Source: Candidatus Pantoea gossypiicola (GTDB lineage Bacteria; Pseudomonadota; Gammaproteobacteria; Enterobacterales; Enterobacteriaceae). From it: a stretch of DNA of 64,000 nt. The stretch is taken from assembly GCF_008632075.1 (NCBI RefSeq), contig NZ_VWVM01000004.1, forward strand, positions 186,001 through 250,000, read 5' to 3'. Below, piece by piece: positions 42,679-51,904 of the stretch; the stretch's first letter is position 1, and the number at the start of each line of letters is the position of its first letter. The notes beneath the pieces are model-generated. The model searched no databases. It was not told the DNA's origin and worked only from the letters and a program-made list of their open reading frames with translations. The translations under genes were made by a program, and so were the position numbers.

Positions 42679-44556
42679 ATGGTTACGCTGGGTAAAGCTG
42701 CACTGATACTGACCCATGGCAAATTTCATACTGTTGACCGCAGCAATCCGGTCGCAGAAGCCGTGGCAATTCGTGATGGCAAATTTGTTGCGGTAGGTAC
42801 GCTGGCAGAGGCGATGGAGTATCACTGTGACGGCACCAAAGTGATCGATCTCAAAGGCCACACCGCCGTGCCAGGCCTGAACGATTCACACCTCCATCTG
42901 ATCCGCGGCGGGCTGAACTATAACCTTGAGCTGCGCTGGGAAGGTGTACCGTCGGTGGCCGATGCGCTGCGAATGCTGAAAGCACAGGCGCTGCGTACCC
43001 CGTCACCGCAGTGGGTACGTGTCGTCGGCGGCTGGACCGAGTTCCAGTTTGCCGAGCGCCGGATGCCGACGCTGGATGAGATCAACGAAGCGGCCCCTGA
43101 CACACCGGTCTTCGTGCTGCACCTTTATGACCGCGCCCTGCTCAACCGCGCCGCACTGAAAGTGGTTGGCTACACCAGAGAGACGCCGAACCCGCCGGGT
43201 GGTGAAATCCAGCGCGACAGTAACGGTAATCCCACCGGCCTGTTGATCGCCCGTCCCAATGCGATGATCCTCTACGCCACCCTGGCGAAAGGCCCGAAGC
43301 TGCCGCTGGAACAGCAGATCAACTCCACTCGTCAGTTTATGCGCGAGCTGAACCGTCTGGGCCTGACCAGCGCGATTGATGCCGGCGGCGGCTTCCAGAA
43401 CTATCCCGAAGATTACGAGGTGATTGCTGAGCTGCATCAGAAAAAACAGATGACGCTGCGCATCGCCTATAACCTCTTCACACAACGTCCGGGTCATGAA
43501 CTGGAAGATTTTGAGAAGTGGACGGACATGCTGACGCCGGGTCAGGGCAGCGACTATTTCCGTCACAACGGCGCAGGCGAAATGCTGGTCTTCTCAGCTG
43601 CTGACTTCGAAGATTTCCTGGAGCCGCGTCCTGACCTGGCACCCGGTATGGAAGATGAACTGGAGCGCGTGGTGCGTCATCTGGTGGAGCATCGCTGGCC
43701 ATTCCGTCTGCATGCGACCTATGACGAGTCGATCAGCCGGATGCTGGATGTGTTCGAGAAGGTCAACCGCGATATTCCGTTCAATGGTCTGCACTGGTTC
43801 TTTGACCACGCGGAAACGATCACCCAGCGCAATATCGATCGTATTAAAGAGCTGGGCGGTGGTATTGCGGTGCAGCATCGCATGGCGTTCCAGGGTGAAT
43901 ACTTTGCTGAGCGCTACGGCATTGAAGCGACCCGCCACACCCCGCCGGTACAGAAAATGCTGGAGACCGGCGTTCCGGTCGGACTTGGCACCGATGCAAC
44001 CCGCGTCGCCAGCTACAACCCCTGGACTGCGCTCTACTGGCTGGTTTCCGGCCGCACCGTGGGCGGCATGCAGATGTATGACGTCAGTGCCCGCCTTGAC
44101 CGTGAAACGGCGCTGATGCTCTGGACCCAGGGCAGCGCCTGGTTCTCCAGTGAACAGGGTAAAAAAGGCCAGATCAAAATCGGGCAACTGGCAGATCTTG
44201 CCGTGCTGAGCAAGGACTTCTTCAGCGTGCCGGAAGAAGAAATCAAAGACATTGAGTCAGTGCTGACCGTGGTGGATGGCAATATTGTCTATGCCGCCGG
44301 TTCGTTCAGCGCGGATGCACCGCCCGCGATTCCGGTCCTGCCTGAGTGGTCGCCAGTGGTCAACGTGCCGGGTCACTATCGTAGCGCCCCGCCGGTTGCG
44401 CAGAATCGTGCAGGCCTGATGCCCGCCGTCCACCACTGCAGCGGTCCGTGCGGGGTTCATCAGCACTCGCATGAGATCGCCCGGCGTTCCAGTGTGCCAG
44501 TCGCCGAAGATAACGCCTTCTGGGGCGCGCTCGGCTGCAGCTGCTTTGCGTTTTAA
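42679..44556 (+). CDS. Amidohydrolase, YtcJ-like
   Basis: A 625-residue metal-dependent hydrolase. The first metal motif is NDSHLHLI near residue 73. Later ligands are LHATYDES, LHWFFDHAE and GLGTDATRVASYNPW. The final approximately 80 residues, with HHCSGPCGVHQHSHE, form a cysteine/histidine-rich tail not usual for the family and may bind another metal. GGAGGATCT precedes the start. It heads the plus-strand half of the island and likely opens an amide or cyclic imide. Confidence 0.85.
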   Translation: MVTLGKAALILTHGKFHTVDRSNPVAEAVAIRDGKFVAVGTLAEAMEYHCDGTKVIDLKGHTAVPGLNDSHLHLIRGGLNYNLELRWEGVPSVADALRMLKAQALRTPSPQWVRVVGGWTEFQFAERRMPTLDEINEAAPDTPVFVLHLYDRALLNRAALKVVGYTRETPNPPGGEIQRDSNGNPTGLLIARPNAMILYATLAKGPKLPLEQQINSTRQFMRELNRLGLTSAIDAGGGFQNYPEDYEVIAELHQKKQMTLRIAYNLFTQRPGHELEDFEKWTDMLTPGQGSDYFRHNGAGEMLVFSAADFEDFLEPRPDLAPGMEDELERVVRHLVEHRWPFRLHATYDESISRMLDVFEKVNRDIPFNGLHWFFDHAETITQRNIDRIKELGGGIAVQHRMAFQGEYFAERYGIEATRHTPPVQKMLETGVPVGLGTDATRVASYNPWTALYWLVSGRTVGGMQMYDVSARLDRETALMLWTQGSAWFSSEQGKKGQIKIGQLADLAVLSKDFFSVPEEEIKDIESVLTVVDGNIVYAAGSFSADAPPAIPVLPEWSPVVNVPGHYRSAPPVAQNRAGLMPAVHHCSGPCGVHQHSHEIARRSSVPVAEDNAFWGALGCSCFAF

Positions 44557-44558
44557 TC

Positions 44559-44981
44559 ATGAATAACGCTATGGCTCTGTCGCCCCGTATCAATGCGGGG
44601 CTGTTCTTCCTGCGCCTGACCGGCAGCCTGCTGCTGTTGCAGGTGCATGGGCTGCCGAAAATGCTGCATTTCAGCGAAGAACTGACGCGTATCGAAGATC
44701 CGTTCGGGCTGGGACCGATGATGAGCCTGCTGCCGGCAATCGCCGCGGAAGTCATCTGCCCGATTTTTATTATCATCGGCTGGGGAACCCGGATTGCCTG
44801 TCTGCCAGTCATCGCGGTGCTGCTGGTGGCGATGCTGGTGGTTCACCCTGGCTGGTCTCTGGCTGAAGGCCAGTTCGGCTGGCTGCTGCTGATTATCTTT
44901 ACCACACTGGCGCTGACCGGGCCTGGTGACTGGCGAATCGGCGCGGCAAAACATCATAAGGTGCGACATGGCGCAGGTTAA
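44559..44981 (+). CDS. DoxX-family membrane protein
   Basis: A 140-residue protein with four membrane segments and the DoxX pattern: FFLRLTGSLLLLQVHGLPKMLHF, then a FGLGPM turn and PGDWRIG at the end. DoxX proteins are often redox-linked, but the role here is unknown. It starts two bases after the amidohydrolase stop and overlaps the MFS gene. Confidence 0.8.
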   Translation: MNNAMALSPRINAGLFFLRLTGSLLLLQVHGLPKMLHFSEELTRIEDPFGLGPMMSLLPAIAAEVICPIFIIIGWGTRIACLPVIAVLLVAMLVVHPGWSLAEGQFGWLLLIIFTTLALTGPGDWRIGAAKHHKVRHGAG

Positions 44982-46593
44982 TGATATCCACCAGCTCGAT
45001 CAGGAACCGCCTGAGACAACTTCAGGTGAGGTTTCACCGCTACAGCCGCTGCGCCAGCCGGTGTTCCGCATGCTCTGGATCGCCACCGTGGTCTCCAATA
45101 TCGGATCCTGGATGAACGACGTGGGCGTGAACTGGAGCATGCTGACGCTGAGTGCCGACCCGCTGGCCGTGGCGCTGGTGCAGGCGGCCAGCAGCCTGCC
45201 GATGTTTCTGTTCGCGCTGCCCTCAGGCGTGATGGCGGATATCGTTGACCGCCGCAAATATCTGCTGTTTTCCCAGCTCTGGACCTTTATCGCCGCGGCC
45301 GGGCTGACGGTGCTGGCCTGGACCGGCAATGTGACACCTGAAGTGCTGCTGGGCGCTGCCTTTTTGCTGAGCGCAGGTGCCGCCATGAGTTCGCCGCCCT
45401 TTCAGGCGATCGTGCCGGATCTGGTGACTAAACAGGAACTTGGTCCAGCCATTGCTCTTAACTCGCTCGGCATTAATATCAGTCGCGCCATCGGTCCGGC
45501 GCTGGGCGGCCTGATCCTTTCATTCACCGGACCCTGGATGGTTTTCCTGCTCAATGCGTTGTCCGTGCTGGGCGTTGCCTGGGTGCTCTGGCGCTGGAAA
45601 GCGGAGCCGAGCGTGCAGCGCCTCCCGCCGGAGCACTTCTTCCCGGCGGTGCGTGCCGGTCTGCGCTATGTGCATGCGGCACCGGTGTTGCGTAACGTGC
45701 TGGTGAGGACCTTCGCGTTCTTTCTATTTGGCAGCGCAGGCTGGGCGTTGCTGCCACTGGTGGCGCGTCGTGAACTCGGCCTCGGACCTGGCGGCTACGG
45801 CATTATGCTGGCCTGCATCGGTGTCGGCGCGATAACCGGTGCCGTCCTGCTGCCGCATCTGCGTCGTCGCATGAGTGCCGATCGTCTGATGGTGCTCGCC
45901 AGTCTGATCTTTGCCCTGACTATGCTGGCGCTGGCCTTTGTGCGGCACTTCTGGCTGCTGAATGCGTTTGAGTTCTTCACCGGCTTTGCCTGGATCGCGG
46001 TGCTCTCGACGCTGAATCTCGGCGCACAGCGTAGCGCTGCGAAATGGGTAAAAGCGCGTGCGCTGGCGGTTTATCTGACGGTGTTCTTTGGTTCGATGAC
46101 CGCAGGCAGCGCCCTCTGGGGACAGCTCGCGTCTCACTTCAGCATTCCGTTGTCACTCTGTATCGCTGCACTAGGTATGGTGCTGGCCAGCAGTACCGTC
46201 TGGCGCTGGCGGCTCGATCAGGATCCCGATCTCAATCTCGATATGATTGGTGACGGCGTCAATGCGCCTGCGCTGGATATTCGTCACGAACGCGGGCCGG
46301 TTATGGTGAATTACGAATACCGGATTACTATTGATGATGCACACGCTTTTATCCTCTGCATGCAGGATATGCGGCGGGTCAGACGCCGGGGTGGCGCCAT
46401 CAACTGGTCACTGTATGAAGATATTCTGCAGCCCGGCATTTTCGTTGAAACGTTCGTGGTCGGTTCCTGGGTCGAACATCTGCGTCAGAAAGAGCGCTAC
46501 ACCATCAACGACAAAAAAATAGAGCGGCGGGTTTTTGCTTTTCATCAAGGCGAGAACTCACCCGAGGTTCGCTATCTGGTGGCACCAGTATAA
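44968..46593 (+). CDS. MFS exporter with soluble C-terminal domain (MFS_3 type)
   Basis: A 541-residue protein. Residues 1-425 are a 12-segment MFS transporter of the enterobactin-exporter-like MFS_3 group (FRMLWIATVVSNIGSWMNDVG, LPSGVMADIVDRRKYLL). The last approximately 100 residues (VMVNYEYRITIDDAHAF, then FVVGSWVEHLRQKERYT) are soluble and look like a ferredoxin-fold domain. ATG at 44968 overlaps the DoxX gene by 14 bases. Export of a pathway product or toxic intermediate is plausible. Confidence 0.83.
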   Translation: MAQVNDIHQLDQEPPETTSGEVSPLQPLRQPVFRMLWIATVVSNIGSWMNDVGVNWSMLTLSADPLAVALVQAASSLPMFLFALPSGVMADIVDRRKYLLFSQLWTFIAAAGLTVLAWTGNVTPEVLLGAAFLLSAGAAMSSPPFQAIVPDLVTKQELGPAIALNSLGINISRAIGPALGGLILSFTGPWMVFLLNALSVLGVAWVLWRWKAEPSVQRLPPEHFFPAVRAGLRYVHAAPVLRNVLVRTFAFFLFGSAGWALLPLVARRELGLGPGGYGIMLACIGVGAITGAVLLPHLRRRMSADRLMVLASLIFALTMLALAFVRHFWLLNAFEFFTGFAWIAVLSTLNLGAQRSAAKWVKARALAVYLTVFFGSMTAGSALWGQLASHFSIPLSLCIAALGMVLASSTVWRWRLDQDPDLNLDMIGDGVNAPALDIRHERGPVMVNYEYRITIDDAHAFILCMQDMRRVRRRGGAINWSLYEDILQPGIFVETFVVGSWVEHLRQKERYTINDKKIERRVFAFHQGENSPEVRYLVAPV

Positions 46594-46643
46594 CTGGCGC
46601 ACTACCAACATCTCATCCATCATGTCATACAGAGGGCAATACT

Positions 46644-47465
46644 ATGAGCACCTTTAAAACGACCGACGGCACACAGATTTACTTCAAAGACTGGGGAACC
46701 GGTAAGCCTGTATTATTCAGCCACGGCTGGCCGCTGGATGCCGACATGTGGGACAGCCAGATGAATTTCCTGGCCGGTAACGGCTATCGGGTGATTGCGT
46801 TTGACCGTCGTGGCTTTGGTCGTTCCGATCAGCCCTGGACCGGTAACGACTACGATACCTTCGCCTCGGATATTAATGACCTGGTCACCCATCTTGACCT
46901 GCAAAACGTCACGCTGGTGGGCTTCTCCATGGGTGGCGGCGACGTTACGCGCTACATCGGCAGTTACGGCACCGATCGTGTCGCGGCGCTGGTGCTGCTC
47001 GGTGCCGTTACGCCTATCTTTGGCAAAACGGCAGACTACCCGCAAGGTGTCGATATGTCGGTGTTCGAGGGGATTCGTGATGGCCTGCTCAAAGATCGCG
47101 CGCAGTTTATCAAAGAGTTTGCCACGCCGTTCTACGGCACCAACGCCGGACAGACCGTTTCAGATGGCGTGATGACGCAGACGCTGAATATCGCACTGCT
47201 GGCCTCGCTAAAAAGTACCGTGGACTGCGTTACCGCGTTTGCGGAAACCGATTTCCGTGCCGACGTAGCGAAAGTTAATGTGCCAACGCTGGTGATTCAT
47301 GGCAGCAACGACCAGATTGTGCCGTTTGAATCCACCGGTAAAGTAGCGGCGGAGATGATTGAGGGTGCTGAACTCAAGGTCTATGACAATGCGCCGCATG
47401 GTTTCGCGGTGACGCATCAGGATCAGCTGAATCAGGATCTGCTGGCGTTTCTTAACGCGCAGTGA
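46644..47465 (+). CDS. Alpha/beta hydrolase, non-heme haloperoxidase type
   Basis: A 273-residue protein of the cofactor-free chloroperoxidase/esterase group. It has the oxyanion motif FSHGWPLDADMW, nucleophile Ser in VGFSMGGGDVTRY near residue 95, an acid in IHGSNDQIVPF and His in NAPHGFAV. It is the last gene of the plus-strand operon. It may hydrolyse an ester or lactone, or perform perhydrolysis. Confidence 0.85.
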   Translation: MSTFKTTDGTQIYFKDWGTGKPVLFSHGWPLDADMWDSQMNFLAGNGYRVIAFDRRGFGRSDQPWTGNDYDTFASDINDLVTHLDLQNVTLVGFSMGGGDVTRYIGSYGTDRVAALVLLGAVTPIFGKTADYPQGVDMSVFEGIRDGLLKDRAQFIKEFATPFYGTNAGQTVSDGVMTQTLNIALLASLKSTVDCVTAFAETDFRADVAKVNVPTLVIHGSNDQIVPFESTGKVAAEMIEGAELKVYDNAPHGFAVTHQDQLNQDLLAFLNAQ

Positions 47466-47469
47466 TGAA

Positions 47470-47501
47470 AAAAAACTGCGCGGTGAAAGCCGCGCAGTTT
47501 T
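47470..47501. terminator. Bidirectional terminator
   Basis: AACTGCGCGG/CCGCGCAGTT stem with an A-run on one side and TTTT on the other, between the convergent haloperoxidase and pirin genes. Confidence 0.85.
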
Positions 47502-47505
47502 CGTT

Positions 47506-48231
47506 CTAACGGGTTGGATGATTCACTTCATTCGGACGCAGATCGAATAACAGCACTTCCGCTCCGTCACCGTGACTGAACGACAGCGTTTTTTCATCAC
47601 GCACCCGCGCGCCGTCTCCGGCATTAAACTGCAGGCCATTGACCCGGACACTGCCCCGCGCCACATGAATATAGGCGTAGCGATCGTCCGGCAGCGTGAG
47701 CGTCTGCTGCTCATCGCCCTGGAACAGTCCCGCATAGATGCGAATATCCTGACGCACCCGTAAAGCGCCGTTTTCACCCTCTGGCGAGATAATCAGTCGC
47801 AGATTACCGCGTTTATCCGCTTCGCTGACGGAGATCTGCTGGTAGCCTGGCGGCGTGTTCTTCTCAGCAGGCACCACCCAAATCTGCAGGAAATGCACGC
47901 CCTCAGTATCTGAGTGGTTGAACTCACTGTGTGTCACCCCACTGCCCGCACTCATCAGCTGCACATCGCCGGGAACAATCACCGAGCCGGTGCCCATTGA
48001 GTCTTTGTGCTCCAGCGCGCCTTCCAGCACATAAGAGATGATTTCCATATTGCTGTGCGGATGAGCGCCAAAACCACGCCCTTTAGCGACACGGTCATCA
48101 TTGATTACCAGCAGATCGGAGAAGCCCGCCTGTTTTGGGTCCCAGTAGTTTGCAAAAGAGAAGGTGTGACGTGAATTCAGCCAGCCGTGATCGCCCACGC
48201 CGCGTTGCTCTGACAATCTTTGCTCAATCAT
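47506..48231 (-). CDS. Pirin-family protein (YhhW-like quercetinase)
   Basis: A 241-residue bicupin. Metal ligands appear in the first cupin as GAHPHSNMEIISYVLEGALEHKDS and GSGVTHSE, and FLQIWVVP is a pirin landmark. E. coli YhhW, of the same size and pattern, has quercetin 2,3-dioxygenase activity in vitro. It converges on the hydrolase operon and ends at their shared terminator. Confidence 0.87.
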   Translation of the reverse strand: MIEQRLSEQRGVGDHGWLNSRHTFSFANYWDPKQAGFSDLLVINDDRVAKGRGFGAHPHSNMEIISYVLEGALEHKDSMGTGSVIVPGDVQLMSAGSGVTHSEFNHSDTEGVHFLQIWVVPAEKNTPPGYQQISVSEADKRGNLRLIISPEGENGALRVRQDIRIYAGLFQGDEQQTLTLPDDRYAYIHVARGSVRVNGLQFNAGDGARVRDEKTLSFSHGDGAEVLLFDLRPNEVNHPTR

Positions 48232-48393
48232 ATTCTGCCCCTTCGTTGATTCGGGAAGTGCGAATGCCCTTCGATGGAAACAGGATATAAGTAAACCAGA
48301 TAGTCACACAATGGCGCGCATTGGCAATTACTGTCGCTTTTTAGTGGACAATAGAAGCGTCGTTTAATGGGGATAGGCTGGCGGGTTACGCTT

Positions 48394-49374
48394 TCAGCCG
48401 CTGCCCCGCAACACCAGCTCGCCCTGCATGATCACGCATTGTGAAGGGGCATCGGGCCGGGCAATTTTCTGCAACACCAGTTCACAGGCCCGACGACCTA
48501 TCTCGTTTGAGGGCTGCGCCAGGGTGGTCAGTGGCGGCGAGACCATTTCACCCAGTTCGCTGCCGTCAAACCCTACTACGGCGATATCGTCAGGTATCCG
48601 TAACCCCGCCTGCTGAATTGCCGTCATGGCACCAGCAGCAAGCGTATCAGACACGGCAAACACCGCATCAGGAACGGTTTCGTCCGCCAGCAACTGCTCC
48701 ATCGCCGCTTTTCCGGCGCTGAAGCTTAACTCACTGGCACAGGCAATCGCCTGCCAGGTCAGGTGCTGTTCTTTGAGCTGGCGGGTGTAGCCCTGCTGAC
48801 GCAGACGGGCATATCGGTAGCGGAGGTCGTGATTGATTAACGCGATGCGCTGACGTCCCCGCGCCGCAAGGTACTGCACCACTGACTGCGCAGCGACATC
48901 ATCGTCAATACCGACGCAGGAGATCTGGCCGGTGTCATCGTGTTCGGCGCACTGAACCCAGGGGGCCGCGCCAATAAGCTGGCTCAGCTCCGGCAGCTTG
49001 CTGAAGGCATCCATCGTAATGATGCCATCTACCATTTTGCCGGAGAGCAGTTGCAGGCTGGATCGCGAACGTTCTATCTCTGCGCCCGAGTTGCACAGCA
49101 GGATGCGATAGCCATTTTTCTCGGCGTGCGCCTCGATGCCTTTAACTACCTCGGCGCAGAACGGGTTGGAGATATCTGAAACCAGTACCAGAATCATTGA
49201 GCTGCGCGCCGTGCGAAGCTGGCGTGCCAGCATATTAGGCTGATAATGACTTTCTTCAATGGCTGCCAGGACTTTCTGGCGATTAGCTGGTTTTACGCTG
49301 TCGCTGTTATTCAGCACCCGGGAAACCGTGGCAACTGAAACACCCGCCATCCGGGCGATTTTCTGAACAGACAT
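48394..49374 (-). CDS. LacI-family repressor
   Basis: A 326-residue LacI regulator with the N-terminal helix-turn-helix (VQKIARMAGVSVATVSRVLNNSDSVKP) and hinge (YQPNMLARQLRTARS), then a sugar-binding domain. It is encoded downstream of the epimerase and MFS genes on the same strand. The twin TAATCGATTA palindromes before the MFS gene are its probable operators. The inducer is likely the sugar or sugar alcohol carried by that transporter. Confidence 0.88.
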   Translation of the reverse strand: MSVQKIARMAGVSVATVSRVLNNSDSVKPANRQKVLAAIEESHYQPNMLARQLRTARSSMILVLVSDISNPFCAEVVKGIEAHAEKNGYRILLCNSGAEIERSRSSLQLLSGKMVDGIITMDAFSKLPELSQLIGAAPWVQCAEHDDTGQISCVGIDDDVAAQSVVQYLAARGRQRIALINHDLRYRYARLRQQGYTRQLKEQHLTWQAIACASELSFSAGKAAMEQLLADETVPDAVFAVSDTLAAGAMTAIQQAGLRIPDDIAVVGFDGSELGEMVSPPLTTLAQPSNEIGRRACELVLQKIARPDAPSQCVIMQGELVLRGSG

Positions 49375-49441
49375 AAAGATCCCTCTGGTTTAATTCGTGT
49401 AAAGCTGACTCACCGCCCATCCGCTGAATCCAGACCGCACC

Positions 49442-50503
49442 TCAGACATCGCGATCCAGCCCGAGCTGGTGGCGTATCGATGGGGCGTTCTCTGCTAAAG
49501 CAAAATCATCAAACGCGCGGTCAGCCACGGGAATAATATTGCGACGGATAAACGCTGCCCCTTCACGTGCCCCGGTTTCGCCCTCTTTCAGGCAGCACTC
49601 CCACTCCAGTACCGCCCAGCCGTCATAGTCATACTGTGCCAGCTTACTGAAGATACGATTGAAGTCTATCTGGCCATCACCCGGCGAGCGAAAGCGTCCG
49701 GCACGTGCCAGCCAGGGCTGATACCCGCCATAGACGCCGCTGCGTCCGTTAAGCTGGTATTCAGCATCCTTAACGTGAAAGGCTTTGATACGCGGATGGT
49801 AGAGGTCGATGAACTGCAGATAGTCGATGTGTTGCAGCAGCAGATGGCTGGGGTCAAACAGAATATTGCAACGCGGATGGTGATTCACCTCCGCCAGAAA
49901 ACGCTCAAACGTGACACCGTCATGCAGGTCTTCGCCGGGATGAATCTCATAGCAGAGGTCAACGCCGTGCTGGTCAAACACATCCAGTACCGGCAGCCAG
50001 CGCCGGGCAAGCTCGGTAAATGCCTCGTCGAACAGCGCTTCATGGTGCGGCGGCCAGGGATAGAACCAGGGCCAGGCGAGCGAGCCGGAAAAAGTCGCGT
50101 GTGCGCGCAGACCGAGTTTTTCCGAGGCCGCCGCCGCCCGCTTCAGGGTCGCGATCGCCCACCCGGTGCGCCGGGCGGGATCGCCCCGCAGTGTTGCTGG
50201 CGCAAAATTATCAAATGCGCGGTCGTATGCCGGGTTCACCGCCACCAGCTGCCCTTCAAGATGCGTAGACAGCTCGCTGATCTCCAGCCCAAAACCGGCC
50301 AGCATGCCCCGGACATCATCGCAATAGGTCTGGCTGACCGCTGCCTGTTCAAGGTCGAAAATAGCGGGCTGGTGACAGGGGATCTGCAGCGCCCGGTATC
50401 CCAACCCGGCGGCCCACTCCGCCAGACCCGCCAGCGAATTAAATGGCGGCTGCGAGGTGATAAACTGCGACAGGAAAATGCCTGGGCCTTTAACTCTTTT
50501 CAT
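49442..50503 (-). CDS. Sugar phosphate isomerase/epimerase (xylose-isomerase-like TIM barrel)
   Basis: A 353-residue TIM-barrel protein of the AP endonuclease 2/IolE-like group. Metal-binding residues fit CYEIHPGEDLHDG, ILFDPSHLLLQ, FHVKDAEY and a final VLEWECC glutamate. It lies 26 bases after the MFS transporter gene, so it probably acts on the imported compound. Substrate is unknown. Confidence 0.82.
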   Translation of the reverse strand: MKRVKGPGIFLSQFITSQPPFNSLAGLAEWAAGLGYRALQIPCHQPAIFDLEQAAVSQTYCDDVRGMLAGFGLEISELSTHLEGQLVAVNPAYDRAFDNFAPATLRGDPARRTGWAIATLKRAAAASEKLGLRAHATFSGSLAWPWFYPWPPHHEALFDEAFTELARRWLPVLDVFDQHGVDLCYEIHPGEDLHDGVTFERFLAEVNHHPRCNILFDPSHLLLQHIDYLQFIDLYHPRIKAFHVKDAEYQLNGRSGVYGGYQPWLARAGRFRSPGDGQIDFNRIFSKLAQYDYDGWAVLEWECCLKEGETGAREGAAFIRRNIIPVADRAFDDFALAENAPSIRHQLGLDRDV

Positions 50504-50529
50504 CAGTAGCTCCTGTTAAGCGCTACCGC

Positions 50530-51759
50530 CTAATCACGGTATTTAAACGAGAAGAAGAAGATAATCGCGATCAGCGCGGCGGCAATGGCGGGGATCCACC
50601 AGAACATCGCCCAGCTCTGCGCGCTGGCGTGACCTGCAACCAAATGATTGTAAAGCGCGCCGGAGATTTGCGACCCCAGCAGCATACCAATGCCGTAGGT
50701 GAACATGACCACCATGCTCTGCGCCTGCCCTTTCACCTTTTCACCGGCAATCCGATCGGTGTAGATGAAGCCCACCACAAAGAAGAAGTCATAGCAGATG
50801 CCATGTAGCAGAATGCCGAGGTAGATCAGCGTGCGCGTCTCATCACTCATGCCCAGCGCAAACAGGGCATAGCGGACAAACCACGCCGTCATTCCAATCA
50901 GCAGCATGTACTTCACACCCAGGCGACGAAACAGCAGTGGGATGATCAGCATGAAGGCGATTTCAGACATCTGGCCCAGCGACATCAGCGTGCTGACTTC
51001 GCGGATACCGGCATCGGCCAGCCAGGAGGCGGTAAAGGCGTAGTAGGTGCCAAGCGGAATGGAGATCAGGGTGGCACACAGCGCAAAAACCATGAAATGA
51101 CGCAGGCGCAGCAAGGCGAAGGCATCAGCGCAGAAGAGATCGCGGACTTTTAACGGCATACCTTTAGCCGGTGCCGGTGTGTGGGGCAGCGTCAGGCTAT
51201 AAATGGCCAGCAGGGCCGAACAGAGTGCCGCCAGCTGGAACACCGCCACGCTGTCTGCAATGCCGGTCACGCCGATAAAGATGCCCGCGACGATCCAGCC
51301 GATGGTGCCGAAGACCCTGACAACAGGGAAACTCTTCTCACTGCTGGCAAGGCTGTGAAAGGCAATGTTATTCGAGAGTGCCAGCGTCGGCATAAAGCAG
51401 AGCGTGTAGCCAAATAACAATGCGATCAGCAACGCGCCATTCTCTGCAATCAGTGCCTGCGGTACGAACCAGAGAATTGCTGCGCCCGCCAGATTCATCA
51501 CGGCCATCACTTTCTGCGAGGGAAAGAAGCGATCCACAAGCATACCGAGCACAAACGGCGAAAGTATCGACGCGATAGGCCCGGCTGAAAACGCATCTCC
51601 AATCAGCAACGGCATATTGTGACGGGTCATCACCAGCCCCAGCGTTACCGACCAGCTGCCCCAGATAAAGAATTGCATAAACATCATCAGAGAAAGGCGC
51701 GGCACCAGCAGCCTGTGCTGCATCCGCTGACCTGCACTCACCTGCACCGTTGCAATCAT
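50530..51759 (-). CDS. MFS transporter, nucleoside:H+ symporter type
   Basis: A 409-residue, 12-segment transporter of the NHS family (NupG/XapB type): LMMFMQFFIWGSWSVTLGLVM, SILSPFVLGMLVDRFF, FYTDRIA-type loop (FIYTDRIAGEKVKGQAQ) near residue 320. Members carry nucleosides; those paired with LacI and TIM-barrel genes may carry sugars or glycosides. Two LacI-type operators sit in its leader. It is first in an operon with the epimerase. Confidence 0.82.
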   Translation of the reverse strand: MIATVQVSAGQRMQHRLLVPRLSLMMFMQFFIWGSWSVTLGLVMTRHNMPLLIGDAFSAGPIASILSPFVLGMLVDRFFPSQKVMAVMNLAGAAILWFVPQALIAENGALLIALLFGYTLCFMPTLALSNNIAFHSLASSEKSFPVVRVFGTIGWIVAGIFIGVTGIADSVAVFQLAALCSALLAIYSLTLPHTPAPAKGMPLKVRDLFCADAFALLRLRHFMVFALCATLISIPLGTYYAFTASWLADAGIREVSTLMSLGQMSEIAFMLIIPLLFRRLGVKYMLLIGMTAWFVRYALFALGMSDETRTLIYLGILLHGICYDFFFVVGFIYTDRIAGEKVKGQAQSMVVMFTYGIGMLLGSQISGALYNHLVAGHASAQSWAMFWWIPAIAAALIAIIFFFSFKYRD

Positions 51760-51774
51760 GAGAACCTCACGAAT

Positions 51775-51818
51775 AAGTAATCGATTACTTTCTGCCGGAT
51801 TTAAAAGTAATCGATTAC
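51775..51818. promoter_or_regulatory. Twin LacI-type operators
   Basis: AAGTAATCGATTACTT (51775-51790) and GTAATCGATTAC (51807-51818) are perfect palindromes sharing TAATCGATTA, with centres 30 bp apart (three helical turns), directly upstream of the MFS start codon. Confidence 0.8.
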
Positions 51819-51904
51819 AACCGTATATTCTTTCGCCGCGATCACAAATTTGTAACAGTACGTTATCATCCTTTCGTTATTCAGCATTCTGATGTGACAT
51901 CAGC

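Noticed and set aside
42391..42861. Long N-terminal extension of the isochorismatase-like gene
   Set aside because: It crosses the divergent promoter and runs into the amidohydrolase gene; the family length starts at 42390.
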